64,000 nt of DNA from Hymenoscyphus infarciens (GCA_001414345.1 LLCB01000130.1:62001-126000), one strand, 5' to 3'. Counted from the stretch's first letter, positions 1 through 15,496 are shown. Program-made: numbers and translations. Notes: a model not told the origin generated them from the sequence alone.

Positions 1-372
1 TCCCAACGTTGAACTCGGACTTTTGCTGCTTCTAACCACCTTCTTCAAACACTATTTTTATGTGATAGATTTCCAGTCAAGGACCCCCCAAGCAGTCTTT
101 TATATCAGAGCGACGTCCAGGTTCCCCAGGCAATACTACCTAGTATCCACCCTCACCTCAGTGACGTTTGCTCTACTGCCCTGCCCTCTGCCAAGCCTCT
201 CTCTAGTTCATCAACCGTCTCTGCCAACCCGCCGCGCGATTTCGGAACATCAACAACACCCAATCTCCACACCCATTCCACCTTTCCTCTCCTCCTCTAC
301 AGCCACTTCTCCCATGCTCAATCCGTCTATCATTGTTTGGTGAGCGCCGTTGCTGTACCGCCTACCGGGACC
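1..372 (+). promoter_or_regulatory. upstream region of the first gene
   Basis: Pyrimidine-rich sequence with many CTC/TCTC runs, as is common in fungal promoters and 5' leaders. An open frame at 23-343 is proline/serine-rich by composition only and I do not call it a gene. Nothing else recognisable. Confidence 0.35.
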
Positions 373-3300
373 ATGGCTCGACCATTCCCCAATACCTTTG
401 ATACCGACTCGCCCTTGTACGTCTTTCCCAAGTTACAGGTAAAACCCTCTCCAACTTGCCCATCAAACTAACCTCAAGTCGCAGGTCTCCCCAGTCAGGG
501 AGTGGCAGTAACACTCCGATATCCTACCGCACAAACGTCAATCGCCAAAAGACGACGAAATGGACTCAGGCAAAGGCGGTTGATTATGGCGGAGACGATT
601 GGGGAGACGATGATGAATATGACTCTCCCCCGCCCCCGGTCTCCAAGAAGCCCACCGGACTACGACAACAAGGCCAGGGACTCCCAAGCCAGGCGCAAGG
701 AAACCAGCCATCGAATGATTACGGCAAGAAAACATATGGTCAATTGCCTGGCGTTCCGCCGCCTGCGAACAACCCTCGAGGACGAACCAACTCCTTTGGG
801 GCCGATGAAGAGAGAAACTTCTCGAGTGCCACCGTTCGACAGCCATCACCCTCGGTCGTGAACCACCCGTCCAGTGGCCCTGCCACTCGATTCTCCCAGA
901 TTACCGGCGTGCCGTCTACTCGTAATGCCAGTGGTCCGCCTGCTCTTTCTGTCTCGACACAGTCTCCGACGGGCTTGCGAAAATCAAGTCAAGTGATGCA
1001 GCCAGTCGCCGAATCCCCCAATCCAGACATACCTCTACAATCATCCGAGCCCGCTTCTGCCGCTACCACGCAAACTTCTTTGAGTGATTATCAAAACTCG
1101 AGAGACTATTCTCCATCCGCCGTTCCTCCACCACTATCTACACGCCCATCTCCAGCTCCCCAATCCCCACAGGCCACAAGGGATCGATCACAGTCCGCTA
1201 CACGATTTCCTACTCGAAAGAGCAGTCTCAGTCAATCGACCGGACCACCTGATTTAACTACCAACAGACAACCATTAGAGGAATCCGCGACTTCACAACC
1301 ATGGACCGCTGGCCGACCTGCTTCACCCGCAGAAAACCCGAAATCTGCTACTACCCCCACCACGGGCAAGAAGCTTCCATTTATACGACCGGCAGATATA
1401 TATAAACGAGCTGAAGAAGAGAGACAGTCTATGGAGTCGGGTAGACCTAGCATGGATTCTATCATGGGCACACGGGGCAACGAGAGCGGCGAATCTTCTG
1501 CAAGAAGAAATACCAGAGAGCGTACAGACAGTTTGGGCTCCAGACATAGAAGCAGTATGGATGACGAGGGTTCCGATTCAGGCCGTCGCCTGATGCCGAT
1601 GCTTGATACCGTGAAAGAGAGAAAAAGCGAGTATGGCTTTGATGGCTTCAACGTTAATGAACAAGCCATACGGTCAAACCCCGGACAGCCAGAGCAGGGT
1701 CCGGTTCAATCATCAACCCTAAGTCAACCTGGTCTAGAGGATATCCGCAGTCACTCGACAAGTCCAAAGCTTCCGGATTTAAATCGTATATCTGGATTTG
1801 GGATGGACATGTTCTCACCCAATCGTACAGATTCAGAGGATACCCCAAGAGCGTCTGACACTGCAACTTCCCCTCCGGCCAGTGAAAATACACTTCACAA
1901 CCAACCTTCAATTGGCTTAAGATCAGTTGTTCACCAAGCATTCGACAGATCCGACGATTCTTCAGTACCGCCTACCCCAGCCTCTCGAAATGGCAGCGGT
2001 GTTCGAAGAACCGACAGTGAGAGTACTGGAACCACTGGAATTAGTCCCATCATGAGTCGAGTCCCTAGCACCGCCATCCCCAACGCCCAAAATCGTGATT
2101 TCTCAACGCCTGCTATCCTTGAAGTTGTAGATGAACCTGCATCGCCTGACAGATCCAAATCTCGAGTCCCCGCATTAGACACGACCCCCTTGGTCCAACC
2201 TCAACCCGTTGTACCGGGTTTCAAACCAGGCCACAGACGTGACATTAGTGCTCCCAGTCCTGGTAACAGTCCAGCACGGACCCCGGATCTTGCAACTTCT
2301 TTAATATCTTCCCCAGGCCACGAAGTTGTTATTGCTGATGCAAGCCCATCTGAACAATCAAGGCCGCTAGCCGAAAGAGAACAGAGTTTCCGTCCAACAA
2401 TTCCTGGTGGTTGGACATCTTATGCTGCCTCTAGCAGGAGCGACTCCACTCAACAAGAAGGTGATCGTGGTATTGTTCGTAAACCTACTCCAGTAAATGA
2501 ACCATCTACTTCGGACGACCATGAACTCACGCCCACTACCACACGAGATGCGCCGCAATTTTCAATGGATAGGGACAACTCTCTTCCTACTCCGGATCCT
2601 GCAATGGCCCCAAGTGGGAATCTGTATTCAAAGGCTCCTTTGGACCCAAGACTTCTACCCAAGCTTGAACATGCCCCCATGGAGACTCAACTTCGTCCAG
2701 ATGCTGTTCATCGGGACTCATCAGCTCACTCGAGTGCTGCCCCCACGCCACCTCCCAAAGATACCCCTTTACAGCAGGACAATAACTCGAGTTATTTCCC
2801 AAACGCAGTGGATCAACGGCGAAGTCGGAATTTTGAGGACCCTGATCAAACACAGGCATTGCCAACGTTTGCTACCGACAATATATCTCAAGAAGACGAG
2901 AATGAGAGACTGCGCGAGGAGATTGTAAAGACGCTCACCCCGAAACATTCTTCTGGTGGGCATGACGACTCGATGCTATCAGCGCACCAGGATGATCCCA
3001 CATTCGGCGGGCAGGATAGGGATAGCGCATATTTGCCATCGGAGTACGACAACTATTGGGAATCGACTGCGGAAGAGGGTGAAGCGATCCCCGCTGCTGT
3101 TCGTCACTCAACGGGTGAATTCACTCAAAATACCAGTGCACATTCTGATTCTATGCGACCCATGGACCAAACATCGATATATACTGGTACTGATTCGGAA
3201 ACGCCACCCATACAACCTCTCAACTCTCGTAGAATATCTCAACAAATTCCTCCGCCCACGGCGCAGAGTCTCCAACATCGCTTCTCGTGGGAAAGAAGCA

Positions 3301-4307
3301 CTGAAACTGTACCTGAGGTGGAATCTCCAATGGCGAACGTTGAGCCCGCACCTGAGCCTAGTTTTGTGCCGCACGATGCGCCCACGCTTGTATCGCATCA
3401 GTCAGATCACAGTGGACTCATTCTTGATGAAAGACGAACATCTGGTGTCCCATCGCATACCTCTTCAAATCAGGAACACCAAATTGGCAGAGATGCTGCA
3501 TTAATCTCTGGTGGCGCTGCCCTTGGTGCTAGCGCTATACCTGCTGCTACCAACTCCCCCCATGATTACTCTGATCGTCGACAATCACTCGCTGAAGAAA
3601 AGGACCCTCGGGTGTCTTTCAATCCAGTCTCTCCAACCCCACCAGAATTTGAGCACCCGGCAATGTCACCTGAAGCTCATACCCAACCACTAACCGATCA
3701 ATTCGCTCATGCATCGCCGGCTATCGTATCGCCTACTCAGTCCTCTCCAACGGGGTTGCATGGAGCTCCACATGAGAGGCTCATGGCATTCAAGGAGATC
3801 GCAGCTCTGAATTCGCAGCAGCAAAGAATTGAAACGTTCGATGCAACGAGGCAACGCTACGCGGCGATGGAATCTGGCTTGAGTTCTTGGATCGAGTCAC
3901 TTCAGGCCCAGCACCCAGAACATGCTGATACTGCTGGATGGGGGAATGCATCAAGATTTAGTGCACCTGGCACTTCTTCAGCTAAATCGAAGTTTGCAAA
4001 GGTCACTGGGACTGGGGCACCATCGACACAACAACCATATTACCAACAATATCTAAATGCTAGCTCACCAACGACACCGACTCCTCCAGGGCCAAGCACC
4101 CAAACCAGTGGTGGCCAACAAGGATTTTCTCCTGCTGGTGGAAAATTGACAAGCCACCAGGTTCAAGCCAAAGGGAAAGAATTAGGGAAAGAGCTTTTCC
4201 ACACAGCTGGTATATTTGGCGGGAAGGCAGGCAAAGCAGGGAAGGGGCTACTTGCAAAGGGCAAGAGCAGATTTCGAGGATCTGGTGGGGGAGACAAGGT
4301 AGAATGA
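373..4307 (+). CDS. large disordered conserved fungal protein (Aim21 / 'SWI-SNF complex protein'-annotated family)
   Basis: Spliced model: exon 1 373-416, intron 417-484 (GTACGT donor, CAAACTAAC branch region, CGCAG acceptor), exon 2 485-4307; 1288 aa. The join gives an N-terminus MARPFPNTFDTDSPL followed by SPQSGSGSNTPISYRT, then an acidic AKAVDYGGDDWGDDDEYD patch. From memory this start is conserved across Pezizomycotina. The middle is almost wholly disordered, rich in Ser, Pro, Thr, Gln and charged residues, with no catalytic domain. Near the C-terminus a helical segment (MAFKEIAALNSQQQRIETFD) precedes a Gly/Lys-rich tail with KAGKAGKGLLAKGKSRFRG, ending in GGGDKVE. Homologues are often labelled SWI-SNF chromatin-remodeling protein or Aim21-like, but I see no evidence for either role. 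A scaffold or adaptor function is inference. An alternative GT at 439 after LYVFPKLQ puts exon 2 out of frame, so 416 is preferred. Confidence 0.85.
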
Positions 4308-4863
4308 CATCTCCTTCCTAATGGGCTGCTAGGCGCTTCTTTTTTTATTTTGGATTCTTCAAGGACTAATCAGGCAATTTACTGGTCTGGTTCGAGGGAC
4401 TTGCTGTGGACAAGAAAATCGGTGCTGAATGGAATCGAGTGGATTTATACCTAACAAGGGCAGGGATCATTCGACATTTTTGGCCTTAATACATTCTTCA
4501 TCAATGTGCCTCAATTGGCTGGAATATTGTTTTGTTGAGTGCCGGTTTTCTTGTCCACTGGCGATCCTTTTGTCTCGTTCATCTTGCATAGCAGGTTCTG
4601 TCTGTACGACTAGGGAAATTGCATCTCTTTCGATTGTTATCTCTCCTTGCAATTATGCTTTGCCTTTTAGGTTTGATTTGAACAGATTACTAAGTTTTTG
4701 TCCCCCAATATAGACAAGCCCATCATCCCAAAAACCGGACCGACGATCGTCGTGGGGTCCCCTTTTCACGTTATCCCGGCCTTCCGGTCACCCTGAATCA
4801 GCACACCAAGCAGCACCAAACACCCCAGTAACAGGTGCATCGAATTACCCACGCACACCGGAT
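4308..4863 (+). other. intergenic spacer with a good 3' splice site
   Basis: This 556-bp gap holds the 3' UTR of the upstream gene and the leader of the next. At 4713 there is a convincing acceptor: a GATTACTAAG branch sequence, a T-rich tract and ATATAG. From 4714 the frame is open into the ATG at 4864, with no earlier ATG. So the downstream gene has either a 5'-UTR intron or a missing upstream exon. Confidence 0.5.
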
Positions 4864-7800
4864 ATGCAACGAAGAGCCTCTTCGCCTCATTTCTCTAATC
4901 TTATGGGTGTTAATCGTGCGAATACCACTAGTGGAGATATTTCTACCACCGATTCCCCGGCTTCACGGGCTTCTCGTAATGAATCGTATTCTTCTAGTGA
5001 GGTTATCCATGATCGCCAAATCAACCCGGAAGGGGAAATTGGTGATCATCATGGGGTACGACTTGCGGCCCCTGTGTCCCAAGAACAACCTTCTTGGGAC
5101 CCGTTCACTGCTACCCCAATTGCTGAGGAAGAAGCGTTTCAATTTCACGACAGACCGAATCATCCCAATCCTCAGACTTCTGAGGCGAATGATACCCCTG
5201 CCGGTCACTGGACTCCTGGGGAGGATGGCCTTGCGACGAGTACTAGATCTAGTGGGGAGACGAGGTTTTATTCTGTTCCTGATGGGTCGCCTGAGATGAA
5301 CGAATGGGTTATGGTGAGCCCTGGGCATGATGCGAATTATTTTCCGCCGACGCGGGCTCAGGATGCGATTGAGTCTCACGCTCCGAGGGAGTCGCATATC
5401 GATGATTTGTCGAGGCAAGCAACTACGAGGGCAGTTGATCCTGAGAATAGGTCGACGGTTTCTTTGCATCGAGTTCAGGACGAGCTAGAGCCCTCGACTG
5501 AGCGAAATTTCAACCAGACCTTGACAGGTTATTTGGAACCGAAGGTAACGGACCTGCCGATGACCGAGCATGTTGAGCGTGTTGGAGCAGATAATGAACC
5601 GGAATTTGATAGAACTCCTTTGTCGACGGAGTTGAATCAGCAGTCTGGGTTATCTTCGAAACCTGAGGTTGTTGATCGTCATACTGTAAGTTTATACCTC
5701 TTGCCCGCAGAACGATCGCAAGGAAATTCATCGTAGCTAATTCTCCATCAGTCTGTAAGCGATGTAGCACCGCTAGTGCTATCACCGGTCCATGCTGCTA
5801 TCTTTCCAAAACAGGAAGTCGATGACGTTACAAATTCAATAGTACCCAAGAACCACTATGGAGATACTCTTGAGGGCGCTGTCTCGCCAGGATCCGATCT
5901 CGCTAACCCGCCATTGTCCGGCGAACCCAGGTCAGCAAGTGCCAATGTATCTGGCTCAAGCGTTCTTAATAGACCTCGCGGTAGTACGATCGAAGATCTT
6001 TCGCCCACTTCGCCCAGGAGCTCCACCAATCCCATTCAACCCCCAAACGTCGGGTATGCTCCGGTCCAGACGGCTACGCCAGAACCTCCACGAAAAGAAC
6101 GCCAGCAGCAAGAAAACAACTCTTCTTTTCTACCACCTATTCGTCGTACCTCTACCTTTGGCATAGGTTTCGGGCCTCGCTTGAAGCAGCGCAGATTCCC
6201 AATTGACGACGAAGATGAGATCACAGCCCCTCAACAGTCTGATTTAAGGCAACCGCAAAGCACCGAACATGGCGGTACACCAGAATATACAAGTTCTCCT
6301 GGTCCTCTTTCACCCCTTGACACCAACGTCCATGCTCCCTTCAATCGCCCGCCTTCTGGGCAACAGGATGCGGCATTGCAGCATGCTTCGATCGCTCACT
6401 CTTCTCCAGCAAAGCCAAAGGTTGTTCGAGTTGGCTCCTCCGATTACAATCAACACGTAGCTCCTCAACAACAGAGCGACCAACAGTCTACCGCGAATCG
6501 CCCCAACGACGTTCAGCCTGTTTCCATGAACAATTTCAGACGTTCCCAGGACTCCTGGAGACCAACTGGGCAGTCTTTTGATGTGCCTCAAACGCAAAGG
6601 AATGGCCCGTGGACGGGACCAATTCCCCAAAATCAGCCCTTCCAACAACCCCCATCATCCGCCCAAAGATATCCTGGCCTGTTTCGCTCAGAAACTGGGT
6701 CTGAAATGCCTGAACAGGAACGGGAACGGGAACGCGATTTACCGGCTCACTATTACCAACAACCCATTGCACGAGAAGAAGCATTTCTCCCGAGACAGCA
6801 AACAAATGAATATCAAATTCCTGGAGTAGGACCACCGACTGATATTCCCAGACCCGGATCAAGACGAAACTCTGGAAACTTCTTTAGGGAACTAGGGGGA
6901 AGACTTTCCCGAGGCACGTCCAGAGAAAGAACTGGTTCGCGTTCTAGAGGTGATAGCCTATCGTCCCCTCAAAGGCCATTTGATGCCCATTACGCCGAGT
7001 CTAGTGTAGCGTCTGAAGAGGGAAGAGAGCAAAACCAGAAACGAGCGAGTTTCTTTGGGAATCTCAATCGTGCTTCAACCGTTGGATTGGGTCCGCCGCA
7101 AAGCCGAGAGAGTGTTCTAGCTCATCATTCTGGTTCGCGTACCGATCTACTCTCCTCAGGACAACAATCTCCACTACAAGACCAGAAGAAGCGTTCTTTC
7201 TTTGGAAACTCTTCGGCCGGTCAGTCAAAGCAAAAAGCTTCCAAGTTATCAAGATCATCTACATCTGGGATGATTGATGAGCCTGGGAAGAAGAGGAGGT
7301 TCTCTGGGCTCACGGGCTTTTTTGGTAAATCCGAAAATCCAGCGTCCAGAACCTCTATGCCACCACCTACACGACAAGCGGGATTCAGGCAAGCTAGTTA
7401 CAATGAGAGACCGGCCGCTCAGTCGCCTCAACTGTCTCAGTTCAACTCGAATATTACACCACCAAACTTGACCCCTGAGAATAGCAACCAGCACCTGCCT
7501 TCAGCTAGTCAACGACCACCACTGAATAGCACAAGAGGGTCGAGTAAATCAGGGGGGTTACTCTCGAAGCTTACCTCCACGTCTTCTATAGGCATGCAGG
7601 GGTCACAGGTATCTGATGGGTCCCGTAAAGACAGCAAGAGTAAAGTTCGTCGGTCGTCGACCTCCGGTTTACTTAATGGTTTCATGGGTCGAAAAAACAA
7701 CCAACAGGAATTACAGGATAGAGAACGAGAAGAATCCCGTTCGCAAGGTAGTAGTAGCCAGCCTCAACCTACACCCTTGCCACTCGCGCAAACATACACA

Positions 7801-9468
7801 GATCTACAAGAGGAGCAACCACTGGAGCAGATGCAGCGGTACCAATCCCCACCTGTTATTACCGAACCATCACATGGAGGGTACCAGTACCAAGCGCTAG
7901 ATCGAGGTCGGCGCGTTAGTCGAGAGCCGCAATACGATAACGTCCCAATCCCAGGAGGTTATTCTCTTGTGAGACCGCAGGGTGCTATGGTTGCGCCAAC
8001 GAGTTATGATCCAAAAGGATTGAATCGCTCTCATCAAACCCAACAGTTTGATCCCAGATACCAATCGCAAACAGCAAGTCCACCACAGCAGATCTCGCCC
8101 CAGCAATCGTATTATTGGCAGAGCAATGGCTCAAATCAGTACAATGAACATCCTCCGCAGGATGTAATTCATGATGGCAGGCCAACCCATGCAAATCATT
8201 CTTTGATGCAGCGTCGAACCTCGGAGATCAACCTTGGATCACAGTACCAGCATCAACAATCACCACCTGTTCAGCAAGAAAATAAAACCAAAGCTGGTAA
8301 CAAACCACCCCATCTTCGTTCCTTGGAAACATTCGAGACATTCCAAGCTCGTTCAGCACGTCGTCTCAGTTCCGAAGAGGAGCTTGCCCGCTCTCCCGCG
8401 CGACTACCAGAGGGCCAACAACGACCTTACCAACTCTCCCTTCCTGGAAACTCAGATGAAGAAGACTGCCCACTTCCAACTGAAAAGGACCCCGTAGTTC
8501 ACTCGCACGATACAAAACCACAGCACCATTCCATTCAACGTCTTCAGCAACAGCCCATCCTTCGTCACCCAGGATCACCAGCTGGATATCCTGTCCCTGA
8601 CTCGACATTTTCTCCTGTGAACCCACAAGCTAGAGATTTACCACCTCCACCTCCACCAAAAGGTTGGGAGAGTCAATCTTCGCATCTGGATCCCCAGTTT
8701 CAACCGCCGAATTCACCGTTATCATTACAGCATAATGGCAATCTGAGTATTGATCTTGATCGCTCTAATACGAGGCGTACGGCTGTGAGTGCTGTATCAC
8801 AAGTCTCCGGGAACGATGACCCACATAGAGGACGTTCAAGCATCCTACCTACGGACGAGAAGGATATGGGGGCCAATATCTCGGCGGAGTCTAGTAGGGG
8901 ACCACCTAGTAGGACCAGTCCTGTCATCACACCGGAGGAGTTTGAGAGCCCTAACCTTGCGGCTCCTGATGACAACAGAGGTCGACGAAACGAACGAGGG
9001 ACTTCGAGAGAAAATGGCGTGGGTAGGGGGGATAATGTCAAGACTACGGTCTTAGAGAGGGCGCCAAGTCCGGATGATCTCTACGACGCTAGTCCGTTGC
9101 TTCCTAAGCAACAGACTCTGATGAACAAGACGAGTCCAAAACCTTCGCCTATACAGACCAACTTCGCTACCAGCAGCCAGATTTCTCAAATTCAAGAAGT
9201 CCAACGACCTGCGGAGCATACGACCAAATCAAATACCCAGACTGCAAACACCCACCTTGCTCCAGGCAATCACCAACAGAATAAGCAGATCCCGGCGCCC
9301 GAGGAGAAAATCTATTATGATGCAAATGCTCATGCGAGGGCGGGGGGTGAGGAGGGGTATTATGAGATGGATGCTGAGCCTACCGTTACGATGAGTGCTA
9401 CTTCTTATCCCGGGCAGGAGTGGAATCCTTATGCTGGGGTTGGGGGGTATGAGGAAGGGTTGGATTGA
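4864..9468 (+). CDS. large disordered protein with repeated basic-SFFG motifs
   Basis: Spliced model: exon 1 4864-5685, phase-0 intron 5686-5751 (GTAAGT...CCATCAG, 66 nt), exon 2 5752-9468; 1512 aa. No enzymatic domain is visible. The chain is rich in Ser, Pro, Gln and Arg. Between about residues 645 and 915 a short motif recurs: a basic cluster, then Ser, then hydrophobic-Phe-Gly. Examples are KRASFFGNLNR (about 702), KKRSFFGNSS (about 751), KKRRFSGLTGFFGK (about 785) and RRSSTSGLLNGFMGRK (about 904). Such Arg-x-x-Ser/Phe clusters look like phosphorylatable or membrane/actin-cortex binding linear motifs, which is inference. A polyproline stretch PPPPPPKGWESQ lies near residue 1240. It lies on the same strand directly behind another giant disordered gene; either the two are separate or they are joined by a 415-nt intron (4299-4713). 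Start uncertain, body confident. Confidence 0.75.
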
Positions 9469-11461
9469 GATAGCTCGATTAGAGCGGCTTGAGTACGAGA
9501 GCTAGTGTGGATTGAGGGGAGGTCCCGACACTGATGGGCGAGATGATATCCCAAAAACCATAGCGAGTGCAATTTGGGATTGATAAGCGTCACTGCAGAG
9601 AGCCATATGGTACCGCGATTTGCAGGTGGTGACAGCGGGTATGGCGCCTGTACTCCCCTCCTCTTTGTTAAATGTAATTTTCTTCTTCTATCTTGTTGTT
9701 CTTTATGTTCGCTCATTTGCACCCCTTTTCCCCTCCGGGAATTTGGGAGATAGCTATGGAGTGGGCGCGGGGAAGAATAATTTGTTGAGAGACCTCACGG
9801 TCGGATGTATAAATGGAGCTGAGACTGGCTATTTTCTTGTATGTTCTGGCAAGGGGCCTGGGAAAAGGATACATAATCTTTTGGTGTGCTTTTGAGGGCT
9901 TGCTTTTGTGGTACTACTACTACCCTCTATCTTCCCGCGACCCTGTTGGTTTTACTTGTAATTATTTAAGCCCTTTTGCTCCGAGCTGGGGAAAAACAGG
10001 ACTTGCCCTGGTCTTGTGACTGGTGGAATTGAGACTTCTTGGTTGTTTTAAAGAGAGATGTGAGTGGTATGTGACTGCATGTCTTCATCATGGGGCTAGT
10101 TTGTATGTCTTCTCTCTTGAAAGCCTTTCCTGGGAGCGTCATTGAGACTGGTGGAAATATTTAATATTCTTGACTTGTCGGTTTTATTGATGTTTAGTTT
10201 ATTGGTTGGATGTGGGAGGTATGTGAGTGCATATCTTAGTTATCATATTTATGTGGGCAGATGTTTAGGAAAGGGATACAGATGTATTCTTAGGACTTAC
10301 CTGGCATCTCCGATTTTACTCAACGGTCCTTTCGCTTGGAGCAGGGAGATGGGAGAATCAAGAAATAGAGATGGGACTGGTGGAAGTTTTAGTTTTATAT
10401 TCTTGCACCAGGGGCTGCAAGAATTCGTGACTGTATTCTCGAAGGACTTGCACTTCTATAATTGTTCTAACTCCTTTAGAACAATAAACATATTAAAATC
10501 TTAATTATTTACGCCTTTTAGGTTAATATAATCGATTTCTTAAGTCTCAGATAAACAATAGAAGGAGTAGTAGAGAGTTGGTTAACTATTCGCCAGTCAC
10601 GAATTCCTGCATCCCCTGGTGTTGCCTTTATTGATTTTACGTAATGGGTCTGTGTGCACATTAGTAGCTTGCTTATTATGATGTGGAAGTTCTTATGTTG
10701 TGCTTGCCGCCATTTATATGGCAAAATGCTGGGAGAAGAGAAAGCAGACTTGGGCATCGATAAATCGCGATATATTTTACGATATAAATATCCGTAGCTT
10801 TTATGTGATGTTGATATTTTATTTTCGACTATTATAGAGTGAGATTCAGTCTTTATTAATTGTGTTAAAAAAGTTATATTAAGAAGTGTATTAATTGAAA
10901 AGCACATTTACAAAAGTTAGTTATATTTAGAAAAGTAGGAACCCTCCCTGCCCTGGCAGTGTACGAAGCAAGGTCACGTGTCTAAAACGTGAGAGTGTTA
11001 GCTTATTATAATAATAAGTAATGTAATGTATAAGATAGAGGTAGTATATTATAATACAACTAGTAACTATAACAATTAGTAGTATTACTAAGTTACTAAG
11101 TTTATATTAGCTCTCGATATAGTATTAATATATTGAAACTAGTCGATATATTATCGTGGAATATTACTTAATACCGATAACTATAGTAGACCCCCTCGAT
11201 GCCGGTATCGATATATCGCTGCCTAAGCCTGAAAGAAAGGATGCCTTTTTTTATAGGCTGAGCGTGTTTGTATAGTAACTGACTACATCCAGGCCTTCTG
11301 CTGAGGGACGTGTGGTTCATTGATTTTTATACTTGAGTGTAAATAGTACTAGTATATCATATAGGAGTCTCTCTTGGATACAGGGGGGAAGAAAAGATAC
11401 TACTGTGTTTCAAAATGGAGTGCATCTGACTACCTTCCTGCTTTTGGGATCACGGTCGGAG
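9469..11461. other. intergenic region, T/G-rich then AT-rich
   Basis: No supported gene. 9.5-10.5 kb is T/G-rich and holds degenerate direct repeats (listed separately). 10.5-11.3 kb is AT-rich and poor in CpA/TpG, with short palindromic pieces such as TCGATATAT, and looks like a RIP-decayed transposon relic. I could not find its ends. Confidence 0.4.
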
Positions 11462-11984
11462 TTAATCGCTCGGTCCACCTCTCACCCAATCCGCTTCGCG
11501 TATTAGGTAAGGGAGGGCAATACGATAAAACCAGCAATACAACCACTTTTAGTTTACACCAAAATACGTTGTTTTTAAAAATATATAATAAAACAACAAC
11601 ACTTTATTATATTCTAATTTTAATTAGGGTCTCTTATTTTAAACTTAATAAATAGAATTATAAAGTAAGATTTATCTATCTAGTATCTATCTAGTTCTTA
11701 AATCTAACTTCTAAGAAAGCTACTACTAAATCTCTAGAAAAATTTAGTAAAGCCTAGAATATAGAAGATATAATTATATTTTAAAGATTAAATATAAGTT
11801 TAAGCTATATATTAATAATAGGAACATATTAGAGTAGTTTTAGTAGCAAAGGTGGGGAGTTATTAGAGGCTAGTTAAGGCGATTTTGGTGTAAACAAAAG
11901 TGGTCGTATTACTGGTTTTATCATATTACCCTCCCTCACCCAATACGCGAAGCGGATTAGGTGAGAGGTGGACCGAGCAATTAA
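11462..11984. mobile_element. 523-bp MITE-like element with ~104-bp terminal inverted repeats
   Basis: Left arm 11462-11565 and right arm 11882-11984 are inverted copies, beginning TTAATCGCTCGGTCCACC and TTAATTGCTCGGTCCACC and ending ...TTTACACCAAAAT. The two arms differ mainly by transitions. The 320-bp interior is very AT-rich and noncoding. Both ends start with TTAA, so the target site may be TTAA or TA; I cannot separate the duplication from the repeat end. A non-autonomous DNA transposon is the simplest reading. Confidence 0.8.
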
Positions 11985-14177
<2,193 letters not shown>

Positions 14178-14583
14178 TGTTGGTTAGTTTGTCGTGGACG
14201 AGGAGATTGATTCTTTGTATATATTCTATTTTGGGTGTGGGTTGTATATATGAATTACATTGACGGTTTATATACGTCGCAATTAAGGGTGTGTTGTCCT
14301 AGTACGTTGAATTAGGCTGGTACTGTTTTGGAGCATAAGTTTCCGTACGATGTAACCTTTTACACCAAAAATCGCTAAAACACACTGTAAATACCCTTCT
14401 CTAGTACTCTATCATTATATTAAAAAGACCTTTAACAATTAGGTTATTTACTAAACCGAGCATTTAACTAAAAGTCTTCTATAGAGTAATTAATAATACT
14501 CTACTAGTTCTTAAACTAAGTAGGATTAAAGTAGACCGAGCGTAAATTTTATAGATTTTTTGTGAGAATGTATGTTCCGATAG
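14178..14583. repeat. intergenic, with AT-rich transposon-like relic
   Basis: 14350-14560 is AT-rich, with TTTACACCAAAAATCGCT near the left and GTAGACCGAGCG near the right. These echo the inner and outer ends of the TIRs of the element at 11.5-12.0 kb, so this may be a decayed relative. The match is short and low confidence. Confidence 0.3.
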
Positions 14584-14658
14584 GTGGATTACTTCGAAGG
14601 AAATGTTAAGGAGCTAAAGAACGTGTTACTTCTGGAAACTCTGGATGCGAGAGACAGG

Positions 14659-15496
14659 ATGGCGTTACAAAAGAGGGGTGGACCGAGAACTTACTATGCA
14701 CCGGAAATTCAGCGTCGATTGGATAAGGAGGCGAAACACAGACATTTACTTATTTATGGGCCTTGGGATGAGGTATCTGCATGTTTACGAGGAGGAATTG
14801 ATGGTTTCTTCAAAGGATGTCCAGTTTCAGGGACTTCCTACTACTTCGATGAAGAAGTTGATGGCGGAACTCGCTACCCTTCCGCGGATGTCGGCGGAAA
14901 TTCAAGTCAGAATGTATGGTTTACGAACCCCCTTGATCACGGGGAAAGACGAGGAGTTGAGAGAGGAGAGTCTTGCTAAGCTGGCGAGGGTTATTGATGA
15001 TGAGCGGGAGTGGATTTTGAAGGGGAATCTACCCACTTGTGTTTCTTCGCAACGAACGTTTTTGTTGGAAGCTATTGCGGCATTCCAGAAGAGATATTTT
15101 GGAAGTATCAAGGCGATTCGGGCTCCTAAGAGTTGTGAAATCAAGTGGGTTGATTATAAAATTTCAGAGAAACATGTTATCCGAATGGAAAAGAGAAAGG
15201 AGAAAGAGACACAAGAGATGAATAATTTGGAAGAGGAACAAAAGAGAACAAATGAGAGGACTGGGAAGTTGACAGCTGGTTGGGAAATAGCCGAAAAAGC
15301 AAAAAGCTTCAAGGAGGGTGTCGAAGTCTTTGATCCGGAAGCTCGAGAGGACTTTTTGAAAGCCGCGTTGGCTGCAAGTGAAGCTAAGGAGACTTTAGGG
15401 GCTGCTCAGGCAGAATTTGAGTCAACCGAGAAGATTCTGTGCAGGAAAGCTTTCTTGTTTCAGAGGTTCTTTTGCTCCAACAAAAAAACATCATAA
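14659..15496 (+). CDS. unrecognised protein with charged C-terminal helices
   Basis: Suggested model: exon 1 14659-14772, phase-0 intron 14773-14815 (GTATCT...CAAAG, 43 nt), exon 2 14816-15496; 264 aa. The frame upstream of ATG 14659 stays open only to a TAG at 14581, where GATAG could be an acceptor, so a further 5' exon is possible. Text such as PRTYYAPEIQRRLDKEAKHR joined to DVQFQGLPTTSMKKLMAELA has protein-like composition. Residues about 150-250 are Lys/Glu-rich and should form long helices or a coiled coil (RMEKRKEKETQEMNNLEEEQ). No family recognised. Because relic transposon sequence lies immediately upstream, this may be a 5'-truncated gene. An unspliced alternative starts at ATG 14645 in the exon 2 frame. 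Confidence 0.45.

Noticed and set aside
4429..4713. 94-codon frame between the two giant genes
   Set aside because: Lies in UTR/intron-like sequence and ends at the splice acceptor; no family text.
9620..10504. Hydrophobic open frames downstream of the second giant gene
   Set aside because: Hydrophobicity comes from T-rich DNA; no ATG context or splice structure.
10997..11220. Possible solo LTR starting TGTTAGC
   Set aside because: No end, no target duplication and no second copy in the window could be found.
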